Positions 23,701 through 34,710 of a stretch of DNA of 64,000 nucleotides are shown in pieces. The translations under genes were made by a program, and so were the position numbers. Below the pieces are notes generated by a model. The model saw nothing but the letters and a program-made list of their open reading frames with translations, did no database searches and had not been told where the DNA came from. This stretch comes from Aplidium turbinatum (taxonomy: Eukaryota; Chordata; Ascidiacea; Aplousobranchia; Polyclinidae), in assembly GCA_918807975.1 (NCBI GenBank), contig OU964934.1:1984001-2048000 (forward strand), written 5' to 3'. Every line of letters begins with the position of its first letter. Within the stretch, counting starts at the first letter, position 1.

Positions 23701-26559
23701 TAGCGACTTTCCACAACACTTGGCAGCGCAATCATAAACAATTCTCACCTTGTCCGGTTTGTGAGGGTTTACCACAGGATGGTGTGGGATGTAGCTTGTA
23801 CGATTGGACGTTTCCCTCTGATCCATGGGCACTTCCTCAGCATAACCCTTTTCTAAATTTATTTGCATTTGGGCAATGTATTTAGCACATAGATTAGGAT
23901 CCCTTTGAAGTCGTTTCTTCAAGCTTTCCAAACGCCTTTGAGCCATGGGAAGACTGTCTGGTAGCTGAGCCGCATGATTTTTCCACAACAACGGAAGCTC
24001 GAAATGTCCATCCACATGCTTGATACAACGCAACATAGCATCATAGGCAACAGTATCTTCTCGAGAATACTTGCAACCGAATTCTAAAGCTTCCCTGTTG
24101 CTGCGCAGCCATTGCATAAGGTCGTCTATGTCTCCAGAGTCAAAGTCAGAAGAATGGGGGAACACCTCTCCTTCGCTCGTAATTAGCAAGTTTTCCAAAG
24201 GATCCCTAGCATCCGAACCTTTCATCCCACTCAAGAGAAAGCTGGAGTGGTAATCTAAAGTAACATTAGCGGTGTTCGATGTTGGACCTTTCAGCAACCA
24301 ACCAAGGGGTGTTCTAATAGCATGAGGGCATTTGGCCGGGTCTGGGGCAACTCTAGTCTCTAAGGGAAACTGTGCCAAGTAGTTGTCATTACCAATCAAC
24401 AACGTTACAGTTCCATTAGGAATTCGCGGTAAAGAAACTCCCTTCAAGTGGTCAAACTTGCTTAATTGCTGTGTGCTGACACCTTTTCCTGGCTCAGCCG
24501 GTATCCTATCAACTGTGATCACTTGAGGTAAGGTAATCGAATCCCCACCATCCAAAGGTGAAACATGCAACGAAAATGCCTGTGTCTTCATGGTTTGAGG
24601 TCTTTTCGTTGTCATGGTTTCAACAGTGGTTTCAAAGGGTAGTCCAGAATGATCGATTTTCAAGGCGGTAATCAGGCTTGGCTCACAGAAAGAGAGCATT
24701 GAACCTGGATCAAGCAGGGCATAGGTGTGCACCTCTATATTTCCGTTACGCACCTTGACAGGGACTATATCAAGCAATGAACAAGACATAGGATTGAAGA
24801 TGGTAGAGTTGTTAGCAAAAAGAACGGAAGTGGAAGCAGTGCCATAATCTGCAACTGCATTAGGTGCATGCAGCAGAGTGTGGTGACGTACACTGGAGCA
24901 TCCTAATTCTTGACAACTGTTCTCGCTTGGGCAATCATTTGCCACATGACCAGACCCTAAACAACGGTAGCACAAGCGCTTGCTGCGAACCAAGTCCCTA
25001 CGATTTTTAGATGTTTTATTTTTGAACTCTACACAAACAAGAAGCTTATGAGATTTGCCACAGCAAGGACAACTATTGAAGTCACCTTTTCGCAGAGGCT
25101 TGGAATTGGTAGGGTTGACTGTAGCAAATGAACCGACATTTTGTCGCCGCAAGCTATCAGACTTTGAAGGAAAGATAGCCTTGCTAAATACTGAGTTGGC
25201 CTCCACAGACTGAGCAATGACAAAACTAGCGAAGTCAGCAAATCCAGCCAAATTACCTCTCTGTTGTTGGATTTGAAGAGCCTCGGATATCCATTTTCTT
25301 CTTAGCTCGACCGGTAATTTGTTAGCAATGGCAGCAATAAAATTAACTGAATTGATGGTCGAAGACCCAGATTCCTCCTCCAATGACGCCAGACATCGTT
25401 TCAAGAGCACAGCCAAATTTTCCAAACCTTCAGCATCATTTTGGTTGATGCGGGGAACATCAAGCAAACGGTTTTGACAACAGTGACTTATAACATGTGG
25501 TTGGCCATACCTCTCATAAAGCTCGCCCCAAACCAATTCATAGCCGCGCCGCTTGTCCACAATCCCAGCATGATGCTTTACCTTGTCATGGACATCCTTG
25601 GAGCAGTGCTGCAGCAGATACACTAGACGTAGGTCATCATCACACACCCTATCAGCAACATGGACTTTGTACCTGTTGACAAACGCCCAGTAATCCATGG
25701 GGTCGCCATAGAACTTTTCTATTGATGGTTTAGGCAGGTAACGTTCACCGACTTCTTGATAAGATTGTCGATTAGATGGGTAAAGGGGTTGAAGATGTGA
25801 ACATGGCACTGCGGCATGAGGATTGGGATTGGCATCGCCTAACCGTGATCGATGTGGTGCTGAATGTATGTTTTTTGAAGCACCTATTCCGGTAACACCA
25901 ACATCAAGCTCACGATCCCTTTTACCAATGTTGTGGGATTCCAAACCACCATCATGCCTTGCGGATCTTGAGCTTCGATGAGACATGGACTCCTGTTCCC
26001 AAACATCTTCTTCCATCTTTGCAAGCTCAAGTTGTCGCCTGGCTTCACGAGTCCGTTGCTCCGCCTCTTCTTGTACCCTCTCTTCCTCGTGCTGAAGTGC
26101 CAAAAGCGCCTTTTGCACTTTCACATGGCTTTCTTTGCGGCGCTGGCTTAGCACAGAGCTTGTAGTAGATGATTTGGATTTTACACTTTGAGTCTCTAAC
26201 TTTAAATTTAGACTGGCAGCACCTTCAATTGCTTTATCACTATCAGAGACATTAGGTATAACAGGCATGGTCTGCTTATCCAAACCAGATTTTTGCAACC
26301 ATTCTCCTACCCGCCGTTTTAAATTATCATTCACCCTCACACAATCTATTTTATGGGACACACTGCCAGGCATGGTATCATCATCTGACAGTGACGTACA
26401 CAACGACATTAAATCATTAAAATGTTTACCCATACTATTTAAATGTTCCTTGACTACTTTGTCATTGTCCGAATATTTCATGGCCTCATCAATACGGATA
26501 TAAATGGCCTTAAGGGCATCAAGCGAGGCAGAAATTTCAATCTTTGTTGACTCCTCCAT
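20749..26559 (-). CDS. gag-pol polyprotein of the inner BEL/Pao
   Basis: A 1936-residue single frame. In order: Glu/Arg-rich coiled coil (about 145-190), DUF1759-like gag (about 280-430, EKFYGDPMDYWAFVNRYK), zinc knuckle CYRCLGSGHVANDC (about 530), aspartic protease of the DUF1758 type with LLDPGS (about 610), reverse transcriptase with YVDD (about 1063) followed by the Pao A17 region, RNase H-like part with FFADAS and TDSS (about 1240-1320), integrase zinc-binding part (about 1570-1600), integrase core with VDYFGP and SDNGTNF (about 1620-1740), and a DUF5641-like tail (about 1840-1920). No envelope-like region was noticed. Length and order fit a complete BEL/Pao polyprotein. Confidence 0.95.
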   Translation of the reverse strand: MEESTKIEISASLDALKAIYIRIDEAMKYSDNDKVVKEHLNSMGKHFNDLMSLCTSLSDDDTMPGSVSHKIDCVRVNDNLKRRVGEWLQKSGLDKQTMPVIPNVSDSDKAIEGAASLNLKLETQSVKSKSSTTSSVLSQRRKESHVKVQKALLALQHEEERVQEEAEQRTREARRQLELAKMEEDVWEQESMSHRSSRSARHDGGLESHNIGKRDRELDVGVTGIGASKNIHSAPHRSRLGDANPNPHAAVPCSHLQPLYPSNRQSYQEVGERYLPKPSIEKFYGDPMDYWAFVNRYKVHVADRVCDDDLRLVYLLQHCSKDVHDKVKHHAGIVDKRRGYELVWGELYERYGQPHVISHCCQNRLLDVPRINQNDAEGLENLAVLLKRCLASLEEESGSSTINSVNFIAAIANKLPVELRRKWISEALQIQQQRGNLAGFADFASFVIAQSVEANSVFSKAIFPSKSDSLRRQNVGSFATVNPTNSKPLRKGDFNSCPCCGKSHKLLVCVEFKNKTSKNRRDLVRSKRLCYRCLGSGHVANDCPSENSCQELGCSSVRHHTLLHAPNAVADYGTASTSVLFANNSTIFNPMSCSLLDIVPVKVRNGNIEVHTYALLDPGSMLSFCEPSLITALKIDHSGLPFETTVETMTTKRPQTMKTQAFSLHVSPLDGGDSITLPQVITVDRIPAEPGKGVSTQQLSKFDHLKGVSLPRIPNGTVTLLIGNDNYLAQFPLETRVAPDPAKCPHAIRTPLGWLLKGPTSNTANVTLDYHSSFLLSGMKGSDARDPLENLLITSEGEVFPHSSDFDSGDIDDLMQWLRSNREALEFGCKYSREDTVAYDAMLRCIKHVDGHFELPLLWKNHAAQLPDSLPMAQRRLESLKKRLQRDPNLCAKYIAQMQINLEKGYAEEVPMDQRETSNRTSYIPHHPVVNPHKPDKVRIVYDCAAKCCGKSLNDQFMKGPDLGNRLLGVLMRFRKEHIAVVADIEGMFNQVRVAPQDQDAFRFLWWPEGDLSCSPTPHRMKVHVFGATSSPSCATFCLLQTAKQFGSLFDPQVARVVKRNFYVDDCLVSVRDEAAGVKLVKDLRALLAMGGFKLTKWLSTSKTVTECVPLEERAKVLQSYSLGEPIEERVLGLNWSVCSDEFGFHVDMHKSSLTRRTLLSMTNSLFDPLGFVAPVVLEARLIFRSVCQKGLGWDDKLPVVETAKWEAWQTTLPLLNQVSIPRCFKSFAGDGLCDAQLHFFADASTQARGSVCYLRTIGANSRVHCSLVMGKSLLADANTTIPRLELEAAVDAVNMSRTVRQELELHDCPSVFWTDSSIVLQSLHADSKKFPVFSRNRLAKIQKHTCVYDWRHVPSLMNPADQASRGMTAEALQKSGMWFSGPDFLKQAPENWPKQFTAKPVTSEIHQEFDLNRPALISMVAPSDAASATDDLIAHFSSFYKLKLSTAWLLRFKSFLLSKVTAANTCFVTSPVSVQELQEAEIELVKFEQCKEFSDWLVHLSQGRGPKPRASDALYKLDPIAVFNVLRVGGRLDNANMSYDARHPVILPEVSRLTELVIDDFHGKVGHAGVNTTLNRLRQQFWILNAKVAIRRVIAACLICSRKNARPGQQLMSQLPPARLQSDLPPFTHVGVDYFGPLLIKQKRSEIKRYGCLFTCMTTRAIHLEVAPDLSTSSFINALRRFVSRRGPVSHIYSDNGTNFVGSEKELRDAVNRWNQHHIQDNLRQQHINWTFNPPGASHMGGVWERMIRTVRSILFALVRNRSLDDDSLHTLFLEVEQMVNSRPLTDVPMEPGADTPLTPNHLLRINPSVGLPPLMTDSSDCYARRRYRAVQLAADEFWRRWVQEYPHTIITRQKWHERRRNASAGDIVLVMNDLTPRGKWPLGRIVETFRDKSGVVRSANVQTASGLLKRPITKLCIFIRSDGDMQQTNSTDND

Positions 26560-26871
26560 GTTTTAAAGGTTGAGGTAACAACTAATTCAACACTTAAGTA
26601 AAGTATAAAAAGCAACAAGCTTTAACAAACTTAAAAAGGTAACAGTACCTATGTAAACAAAGAGCACAAACAATTACACAAATGTTTACGAGGGTCCAAA
26701 GCAATTCCAAATTCTTACTGCTTCAGGAACCAGGTTTCAACTTTTCCTTGACCACAATCAAGATTCCAACTTGAGAACAAGGATTTCAGGAAAGTTGCCA
26801 ACGATGATCTCCCAGCGACTTTGAATCGAATTGAGAATGGTCTCCCAGCGAGTACGAACAATTGAAAACGA

Positions 26872-27594
26872 TGTAAGTTAGCGCGTTTGGTGGACTTGGA
26901 CACCCGCTTCTCTTACGGATTGAAATTACGCGCTGACTGTCACTCTCTGCTGCACCACACGCAAAAGTTCCAAATTTCTTTTACTTCAGGGAAATGACAA
27001 TAAGCGGTTTTCTAGATAACAAAAAAATGATTTTAAACACAGACAAATAACTAGGTGAGTTGAGGTTAGAATTAGTAGTTTTAAATTATTCACTAATTGT
27101 TGTAAGGTTGAGAAATTACCAAATTTAAGAACGGTGAAATCTGTCTGCCGGTAGCCTACTAACTACACACACAGATATATAGCGTGTACAAACAATGGCA
27201 TAACAGTACACTAAAACATATAATAGGCCTACACATAAGATACATTACATACCAATTTTGGTTCATCCAAGTCATTAGCTGGCTTTGTCCAGCATAATTA
27301 ACACAATGCTACATTTACAAACAAGCATACAACTGCTATTGATTCTCCTTATTCAAATAGAATAGAAAACATATGGTCAGATGGTGAATGCATGCCTGAC
27401 AGCATCCCTAGTCCCAAACAAACCCATAACTAAATGTGCCCTGCAATCTCAACTAGCACCTACTCCTAGCTAAACACTAACAAAAGGATTGAAAAAACCA
27501 AAGCGAGGACCAATGCTTGAGATTACAGAGTTTCCCCAAAGAAACTGAATTAAATTAATTAAATGAAAGGGACAAAAACGCGAGAAATTCTACA
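26872..27594 (-). repeat. 5' long terminal repeat of the inner BEL/Pao
   Basis: 723 bp. Between it and the coding frame lies a leader in which TCGCTGGGAGA occurs twice (minus strand, about 26797-26850), in the place where a primer-binding site is expected. Which tRNA would match cannot be told here. Confidence 0.92.
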
Positions 27595-27620
27595 CAGCCC
27601 CTTAAGGGATAGGCTATAGC

Positions 27621-30433
27621 TTGTCTTCTCCCGCTAAATCGAGTTCTCAACAGCAGGATTGCTTTTTTAAATACCAAAATAGTAGGACGTTCTTCGATAA
27701 GGCGGCCTTGATTGGTTACGATGGTAATAATATGCCATTTGTCTTCTTTAAAAATCGTGTTACGGCCTTGATGGCAGCTTCGCCCTTTAAGGGAACTCGT
27801 TTGACTTTGTTGCAAGCAGCTTGTGTTAGAACAGCTGCACAAACGATTGCTAATTTGGTTTCCGACACTCCTGGCTTGTCAGAGGAAGACAGGATAGAAA
27901 TGTCGTTAGCTCGCTTGTCCCAACGTTTTGGAGTTCGTGGAGGTCTTTTCGCAGAACCAGAAATTAGAAAGTATCGCTATGGTAGCAAATTGACTTCTAT
28001 CTCTTCCAGTGATTTGAAAGAGTTTAAAGATGAATTGTCGCAGTGTTTGCTTTACGCGAAAGCTTATGGTCAGCGTGATAAATTAGAAGGACGTTTTGTT
28101 TTGGATTTGGCTAAGCGACTCCCGTTTGACGCTAAGCAGCGTTATCTTGACTTTTAGGTGATCAGTATGGTAGCACTGATGAACCTACTTTTCAGAGTTT
28201 GTTTGATTTTGTAGTACGGGAGGAAACGCGCAAGTCGACTGATTTTAGCATTATGCTAATGGGCGATTCTGGTGAGTCGCAGCATTTTAAAAAGTTTGGC
28301 AAAGGAAAATTGCCTTCATGTCCGGTTAGGCAGACGTCTGTAAAACCCCATGATAATGTGATTTCAGGGAGTTCGCATTACTCGACTGCTGTTGGCGCAC
28401 CGCGCGGCGGTGTGGCCAGACGTAGTGACATACCGGCATGTTTTTGTTGTTCGTCACGTGGTCAAGTTGAATATCATTTTTTGTCTAATTGTAAAGAATT
28501 TTTGCGCTTGACACCTAAAGATCGGAGAGATGTCATTGTGAAAGCTGGCAAATGCTTGAATTGTTTGCGCCAGCATATGGTTAGAGACTGTAATCATGCA
28601 AATAACTGTCGTAAGTGTGGACCTACCAACGATAGGAAACACTATTTTCTTCTGCATGATTTTTATGTGACGTCACGTGATTCTCTGGATTTGGTCGGTA
28701 AAGATGAGGCTGGTGCCAGAGTTCCTGTGCGTAATGTTAAGATTGGAAATGTTAAAGCAGCCTTTAACCACGTTACTGCTGCTCGTGTTTTGAATCCAAT
28801 GACTGGCAAATCGAAGTTGGTGTATTGTCAGCATGATCCTGGTTCGCAGTTGACTTTTGTTTCGAGTGACTTGGTGTGCGAACTTGGTCTTAAACCGTAT
28901 GATAAAGCGTCGTTTAAAATGGATACTCTGGCTGGTCAGAAAGCTACTTGTGCTGACCTTGTTAAACTCAACATCCAGTCGTTAGAGACTGATGAACTGT
29001 TTTGTGATATAACCTCGGTGGTTAACCCAGCTTGGGCTGACGATGTTAAAACTTTACCCCATAAACAAGATTTAAGTGGTTTCCGTCATTTTCATGACGT
29101 GAATATGTTTCATTTGAATGATTGTAGTACTGTAGATGTACTGATTGGCAACGACAACGCTTATTTGATGTGTGCAAAAGAAGAGCGTGTTGGTGAAAAT
29201 CGCAGTGAACCGCATGCTTTACTCACTCCTCTCGGTTGGTTGGCTTGTGGTGGTAAGTCACCCTTAGTTGAAAGCGTTGCTAAAGTGTGCAGAGTGCAGA
29301 CGTCTTCAGAGTCGGATGTCATCTTTGGCTTTCAGCGTAAAATTGAGTCTCGCGATATGGAAATAGCAGACCTGAATAAAGTCATTCAGGATTTGACTTT
29401 GCAAAATGAAACCTGTGAATTGTCTCGCAATGATATTTTGGCTAGAGAACTTGTCGAACCGAATATTGAGTTGAAAGATGGTCGATTTGAGATACCTGTT
29501 CCGTTGAAGGAAGATATTGATCTACCTAACAATTTTGTGTTGGCGTCAGATAGAGCTGCTGCTTTAAGAAAGAAAGCTTTAAAACAACCTGAACTTCGTG
29601 ATTTCCTTACTGACACCATGAAAGATCTTAAATCTAATGGCTATATTGAGCGTGCGGGTGAAGCAGGAAATGTCAAGGGATTTGAATGGTATTTACCATA
29701 CTTTGTGACGTCACAATTAAAAAAGCGCATTGTTTACGATGGCAAGTCTGAATTTCGAGGAACTTGTGTTAATGATGTATTGTTTTCGTGTCCTGATTTC
29801 TTAAACCCTCTGGCAGATCTCTTGGCTAGATTTCGGCTAAGTAGACTTGGTTTCATGGCCGATGTGATTGAGTGCTTTTTTCGCATTTTGGACTCTTCAA
29901 TTCGTGGGCCCAGTTTTGTTGAACTGCTTGCGTGCACAGGCGGTGCTGTTCGGATCGTGGGCGAACGCCCTTTGGTGCCTTTGAGTGACGACCCTGGGGA
30001 TTTTGCTGTCATCGCCCCTGCCTCACTTTTGACCCCATGCTTGGACCCGTGCTGTGCTGTTGGGCAACCGCATGATCGTGACCAATTGAGAGGGGATTGT
30101 CAGTTCAATTTGTCACTTTCTCAGCAGTTTTGGAGTGGATGGATCGATTTTTGCTTGCCGGGTCTTCAGGGCCGGAGGGAATGGCTGAGGGTGGCCGAGA
30201 GTTTGGAGCCTGGTCGGCTTGTAATGGTAGGTTTTCTCCAGGACATTGGTGAACGTGGGGGGTGTCGGCTTGGGAGGGTGCATGAGGTAGTTCCACAAAT
30301 TAGGAAAGGGAAGCCTGTGGTTCGTAGAGCTAAAGTTGCCGTCTGCAACTATGATGAGAGTACGGGGAAAGTGAAAGTAGACTACGTGTTGATGAGGGAT
30401 ATTTCGTGCCTCGCCCCCGTAAAGAACACCTAA
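27621..30433 (+). pseudogene. gag/protease/pol parts of the outer BEL/Pao
   Basis: A DUF1759-like helical region comes first. A Cys/His-rich zinc-knuckle region follows (CLNCLRQHMVRDC), then an aspartic-protease-like HDPGSQLTFVSS, the reverse-transcriptase start (KRIVYDGKSEFRG) and a DUF5641-like end. The full set of polymerase and integrase parts was not recognised, in line with a broken, non-autonomous copy. The protein differs clearly from that of the inner element, so the two are different BEL/Pao lineages. Confidence 0.75.
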
Positions 30434-30740
30434 GTGTTAGGGTTTGAGCCTGGTTTTGTCTGCGGTGGCCGACTCTTGTCTGAGCCCGGAACAGTCGGTT
30501 ATTATCGCAACAATTGTATATAGCGTCATTTTAGCATGTACCTATGGTACCAATTTCATGTATCGTCGTGTTTATTCTTATTGCTGTTCATTCTTTGCAT
30601 GCCCTTTGTATTTGCCTATTAACTTAAACGTGAGTGATTCAAACAATTAGTGTATCATGTGTTTTTATTCATTGGCTCACAATTGTCGTCAATTCTTTTT
30701 TAGTTATGCCATGTCAGACTGTCATAACTAGGGGCCGCTA

Positions 30741-31326
30741 TGTTCCAGACAATGGTTCACCTATTCAAACGTCATATAAAAACCGTTCAAGTCTACTGAA
30801 TATTACGTCATGGAAGTTGCTAGAAAATGTGCCAAAATTGCACCATCGTTCATAGACTTGTGTCAAACCTGTTTGGACTTGTTTGGGCCTGTTTCAGTTT
30901 GAAACCTGTTTAAACAGGAAATATTACATCAGCTTTAAACACCTGTTTGAATGACTTCATAATTGTCTTTCATTATTGCGTCACAGTACTGCATATGTGA
31001 GTTTGAGATATTGCTATCTATTCTGGTCATTCGTAAAATGATTGTTTGAAAGTTGGCCGCACATTTAACTGTTGGCTTAGTGCTTGCTAGCTGGACAAAG
31101 GTTCCGTCTTTTATCCAAGTAATCTGTTCTGTAGTGACAGTTTTCAGTGGTGTACGGCATTGCACCCCCCTCGTTTTCGATAGCCTCGGGCTAATTTTAC
31201 AGAAATACACTGTTTGAAAAGAAGTTCAAGTGTGTGTTTCTTCGGTCATTATATACAGACGAACGGATTTGGGAATCTTATGTTACAATTTTCCCACGAA
31301 GAGATTATGGTTTACCGCTGTGACCA
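30741..31326 (+). repeat. 3' long terminal repeat of the outer BEL/Pao
   Basis: 586 bp, about two differences from 17696-18281 by eye; followed directly by the target duplication ACAGT. Confidence 0.92.
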
Positions 31327-31327
31327 A

Positions 31328-31933
31328 CAGTAGAATTCGCCTATAACGGCACCTCTAGGGGATTGCAAAAACTGACGTTATAGCCGAATTGACGTTATAG
31401 AGTATAGACGAACTACCGCAAACTATTCCAAAACTGTCTTTTGATTAAAGAAAGAGGTGTATAATCCAGTCAGGTTTACTGTGTACCACCAAACTGACAA
31501 AAGTCACGCAGAAAATACAGTAAACAAAGAAATTGTTTAAAAAAAATAACCTACAGCGAAAGGTACAGGAAATTTGAGCTTTTTACACGTGATAGTTTTT
31601 CACGCGGGAAAAAAGTTAATTCAGTTAATTAAAGTCCCTGCTGCGAACGACGTCGCAAAATAATGGGAAGACATTTTGCAAGCAGCAGCGCTAACTGGAT
31701 TAAAAGACTGACCGTTCGTGGTGAAGGTGATGGCAAGTGACGTTATAAAGGAACAAAAGACGTCTGGGGACTAATGAAGGGTGCTGTTACATGCGAATTG
31801 ACGTTATAGGCGATGCTGTTGTAACCGAACTACAATGTACGTAAAAGATAGAAATTCTGCCGGCACCGAGCGAAATGTGACGCAATAGGCGAATTGACGT
31901 TATAAACGAAGCCGTTATAGGCAAATTCTACTG
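31328..31933. mobile_element. pogo/Tigger-like MITE whose left end was hit by the outer BEL/Pao
   Basis: The ends CAGTAGAATTCGCCTATAAC and its near complement resemble pogo/Tigger termini. The right side is followed by TA (31934-31935). On the left, TA plus the first four bases CAGT lie at 17690-17695, before the BEL/Pao element. The LTR element therefore landed in the first bases of the MITE and duplicated ACAGT. Several internal GACGTTATA motifs echo the ends. No coding sequence. Confidence 0.8.
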
Positions 31934-34013
31934 TATTTTTGAAAAGTAGCCTATGCAAGAAGACTACTTGCAAATAACAATAAAGTTTTTCTTCTGGCAC
32001 AGACCTAGGCTACTTTAAAAAAAGTTTGTTTATTGTTTTTTAAAAGTAGGCCTACTTCGTGGCTGATTAACCAACAAAACAAGCTGAAGTACGGTAGCCT
32101 ATTTTTAATAAAATTTTTCACAAAACATTTAGATGGTTGGTGCGGCCCATATTTCAAAGAAGGAATGACCTGGGTCCTGGGAGAACAAAATTTTGTGATA
32201 TAGGCTAATTGAGGAATGCTTCCATCGTTAGTTTAGATTATGATCTGTTTTCTTGACAAAACGTGTCAGGTCCGCTTTGTCGCTTCTACCCTTTTTTGGA
32301 CCTCTGCTATGTTTGCCATATATTATTTTTCGTTGTGATGGTCACAATAAAAACAAACTGCAAGCGCAGGTTACTTTTATTTCAGCGATGTTGGGAAATA
32401 CAATTGGACGTGAATTTAAGTGGCCCATTTGTGAAATTTTATTTAGAATCTTGTGTTAACTTCCCCGCTTCTCTTACAAGTTTTATGGTTTGCCCTTAAC
32501 CAAGACGGTCTTGCCTTAACATATCTCCGCATCACAACTGTCCAAAAAGTAGCCTATAGGCTGTGGCTGACATCAGATGCTCTGCAAACATCAACAGTCA
32601 TATAAGACTGGCAATATAGGCTACAGCTACAAGCGTCGGGCTCTTCTTTGCTCTAAAAACTATCAAACCAAGCACGGGTGTACCGAAGCAAGCAACTACG
32701 GCGTACCAGTATATTGTTAGGCTTCGAAGTTGAGGAAAACGAAAATTGACGATAACTTACAACGTAACAAACGAAAAAATATGTGGTATGAGTCAAGCCG
32801 CAGATAGTGTAGCTACATTCGTATCTACACTGGGCAAATAGGCCTAGCATAAGGCTTAGGCACATGATGAAACCAAGACCTGAACATACACTGCAATATT
32901 GAATCCTTCGAAAAAGAACCTACACCAATCATCACTTAAACTTAGTCTACTCTAACGACTAGAAAGATTCATATGATAAGTGATATCAATCATACCAGTG
33001 GCAGCAAACGCTCTAAACACTGATTGAACCAAATAACACAACGAATGATTACTATAGCCAGAAATAAGCTAATCTGGTATAAGCGTGAAAATGACGGTAC
33101 AGTGCATATATAGTATACAAGACCACAGATCATTGTGAATGCTCAGCCCACATATTTGCAGACAATAAGCACTTTTATCAGCCACACACATCAAAGTAAA
33201 CTAGATATACAAATTCAAACAATATACAAAACAACATATGTAACCATAGGCGCCTAACTATTTTTTTGGCCGTGGGGGCGAAAGCGTGTTTCATCAGCAG
33301 CAACGTAAATTCAGCGAAATATCACGCAGATGAATGACGTAATTATGTCGTCACACTAGGATTGCTTTTATTGCCACACTCGGAGTTATCGCTACGTTCG
33401 ACCTACCGTTAATTATTATAAACAAAACTCGACCAAAACACATGCCATGCGTTGGCTAGCGGTTGATGGACTGCGACTCTAAGCACAACATAAATTTTAG
33501 CAACGAACTAGATTCATTAGCATGAAACAAGAGACGAAAAGGTTTACTAAAAGGTATATCTACTGTAAATGGAATGAAAATACTAACTTGATTATACGCT
33601 TGAAAATATATCTGTTGAAAGCAAAATCATTCATGTTTACATCAATTCAACAGCACGTCACCTTGAATAAATTTAAAAGTTTCTGACATCCGTAAACAGC
33701 CCTTGAAAAATAGTTACGGAGAGACGTTTGATTAAGTTTTCGACTTGACATTGCTCCCGTTTCGCAACTTATCGCTGACCAGCTGACCTGCTTTCAAGTT
33801 TCAATTCGCTGTAATACGCCCGTTTTCGTGTTGCAGAAGCAACAAAAGATGCGCAATTGCGCATATTCCCCGCCTTTGATCGGGTTTCCATGGCAACGGT
33901 CGTGTGTGCGCCATGCAGTTTGCGCGAGTTCGTTGTTGTGTTGATTATGCCGCGTGTGCGCAATGCGGTTTGTACCAGCCCTTGTTACGTTGGTTAGTGG
34001 TTACCTCGGGCCA
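31934..34013. other. non-coding stretch
   Basis: No exon was recognised. At 32263-32330 the sequence resembles part of the 582-bp unit of 14401-16140. A hAT-like terminus (CATAGGCGCCTAACT) occurs near 33246 without a clear partner. Confidence 0.4.
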
Positions 34014-34065
34014 GTGCTGTGTCAAAGGGGGGCCAAGGGGGGCCCGGCCCCCGGGCCCACCATCT

Positions 34066-34710
34066 CAGGGGGCCCACAAGTAATAGACTTTTGCGCGTCA
34101 GTGTCATGTATTTAGCTGCTAAAGTTTACTGCGTGTACTTCCATTGAGAAGATAATTTAGGTCCGATACCAATGAGATGCCGGGTCTGGGCCCTTGTAGC
34201 CTACCAAGATATCTCAAAAATCACCATATTATTTTGAATCAAAGTTAAAATAGGCTGCCACAACATTAGTAAAATCATTTGTATTTGAAACAAAACAGGT
34301 TGGTTGCAATTGAATACTTGAAATCAAGAAGGGCCCAATTCCCACAAAGGTGTGTTTAAAATAAATGTGTTGCAGTTATTTTGTGATGGAATTTCAGGGG
34401 GCCCACAGGTAATAGACTTTTGCGTTTCAGTAACAATGTGTTTTTTAGTTGTTAAAGTTTACTGCGTGTAGCCTACTTGTCCATTAAGAAGATAATTTAG
34501 GCCCGGTACCAATGAGATGCTGGGCCCTTATACCAAAACATCTCTAAAAACACCACATTATCTTAAAGAAAAGTTAAAATATGACAACATTAGTAAAATT
34601 ACCTGTATTTGAAATAAAACAGGTTGGCTGCAATTGAATACTTGAAGTCAAGACGGGCCCAATTCCCACAAAGGTGTGTTTAAGATAAATGTGTTTTAAT
34701 TATTTTGGTT
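34066..34710. repeat. two tandem units of about 329 bp
   Basis: CAGGGGGCCCACA starts at 34066 and 34395, and the following 300 bases are similar in both, ending with GGGCCCAATTCCCACAAAGG. A hAT-like terminus (CAGTGCTGTGTCAAAGGGG) lies just upstream near 34014, so this may be the inside of a hAT-type element. Confidence 0.75.

Larger units (their letters stand above)
19980..27594 (-). mobile_element. inner BEL/Pao LTR retrotransposon, looks whole
   Basis: The 723-bp terminal repeats at 19980-20702 and 26872-27594 appear identical on reading. Both have TG..CA ends in element orientation. The 5-bp duplication CAGCC flanks it (19975-19979 and 27595-27599). A purine-rich tract (GGCGGGGAGGA) abuts the 3' repeat, and one long frame fills the interior. 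It looks whole, with no breaks seen, and the identical repeats suggest a very recent insertion. Confidence 0.93.
17696..31326 (+). mobile_element. outer BEL/Pao LTR retrotransposon, broken, carrying a nested BEL/Pao
   Basis: The two 586-bp terminal repeats (17696-18281 and 30741-31326) begin TGTTCCAGAC and end GTGACCA. The 5-bp duplication ACAGT flanks the whole (17691-17695 and 31327-31331), as expected for BEL/Pao. I count two differences between the terminal repeats by eye, so the insertion is young. Parts seen: gag-like coiled coil, a DUF1759-like region, zinc knuckles, an aspartic-protease-like region, the start of reverse transcriptase and a DUF5641-like tail. It is broken (roughly three breaks besides the nested element) and could not move on its own. 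Confidence 0.9.
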
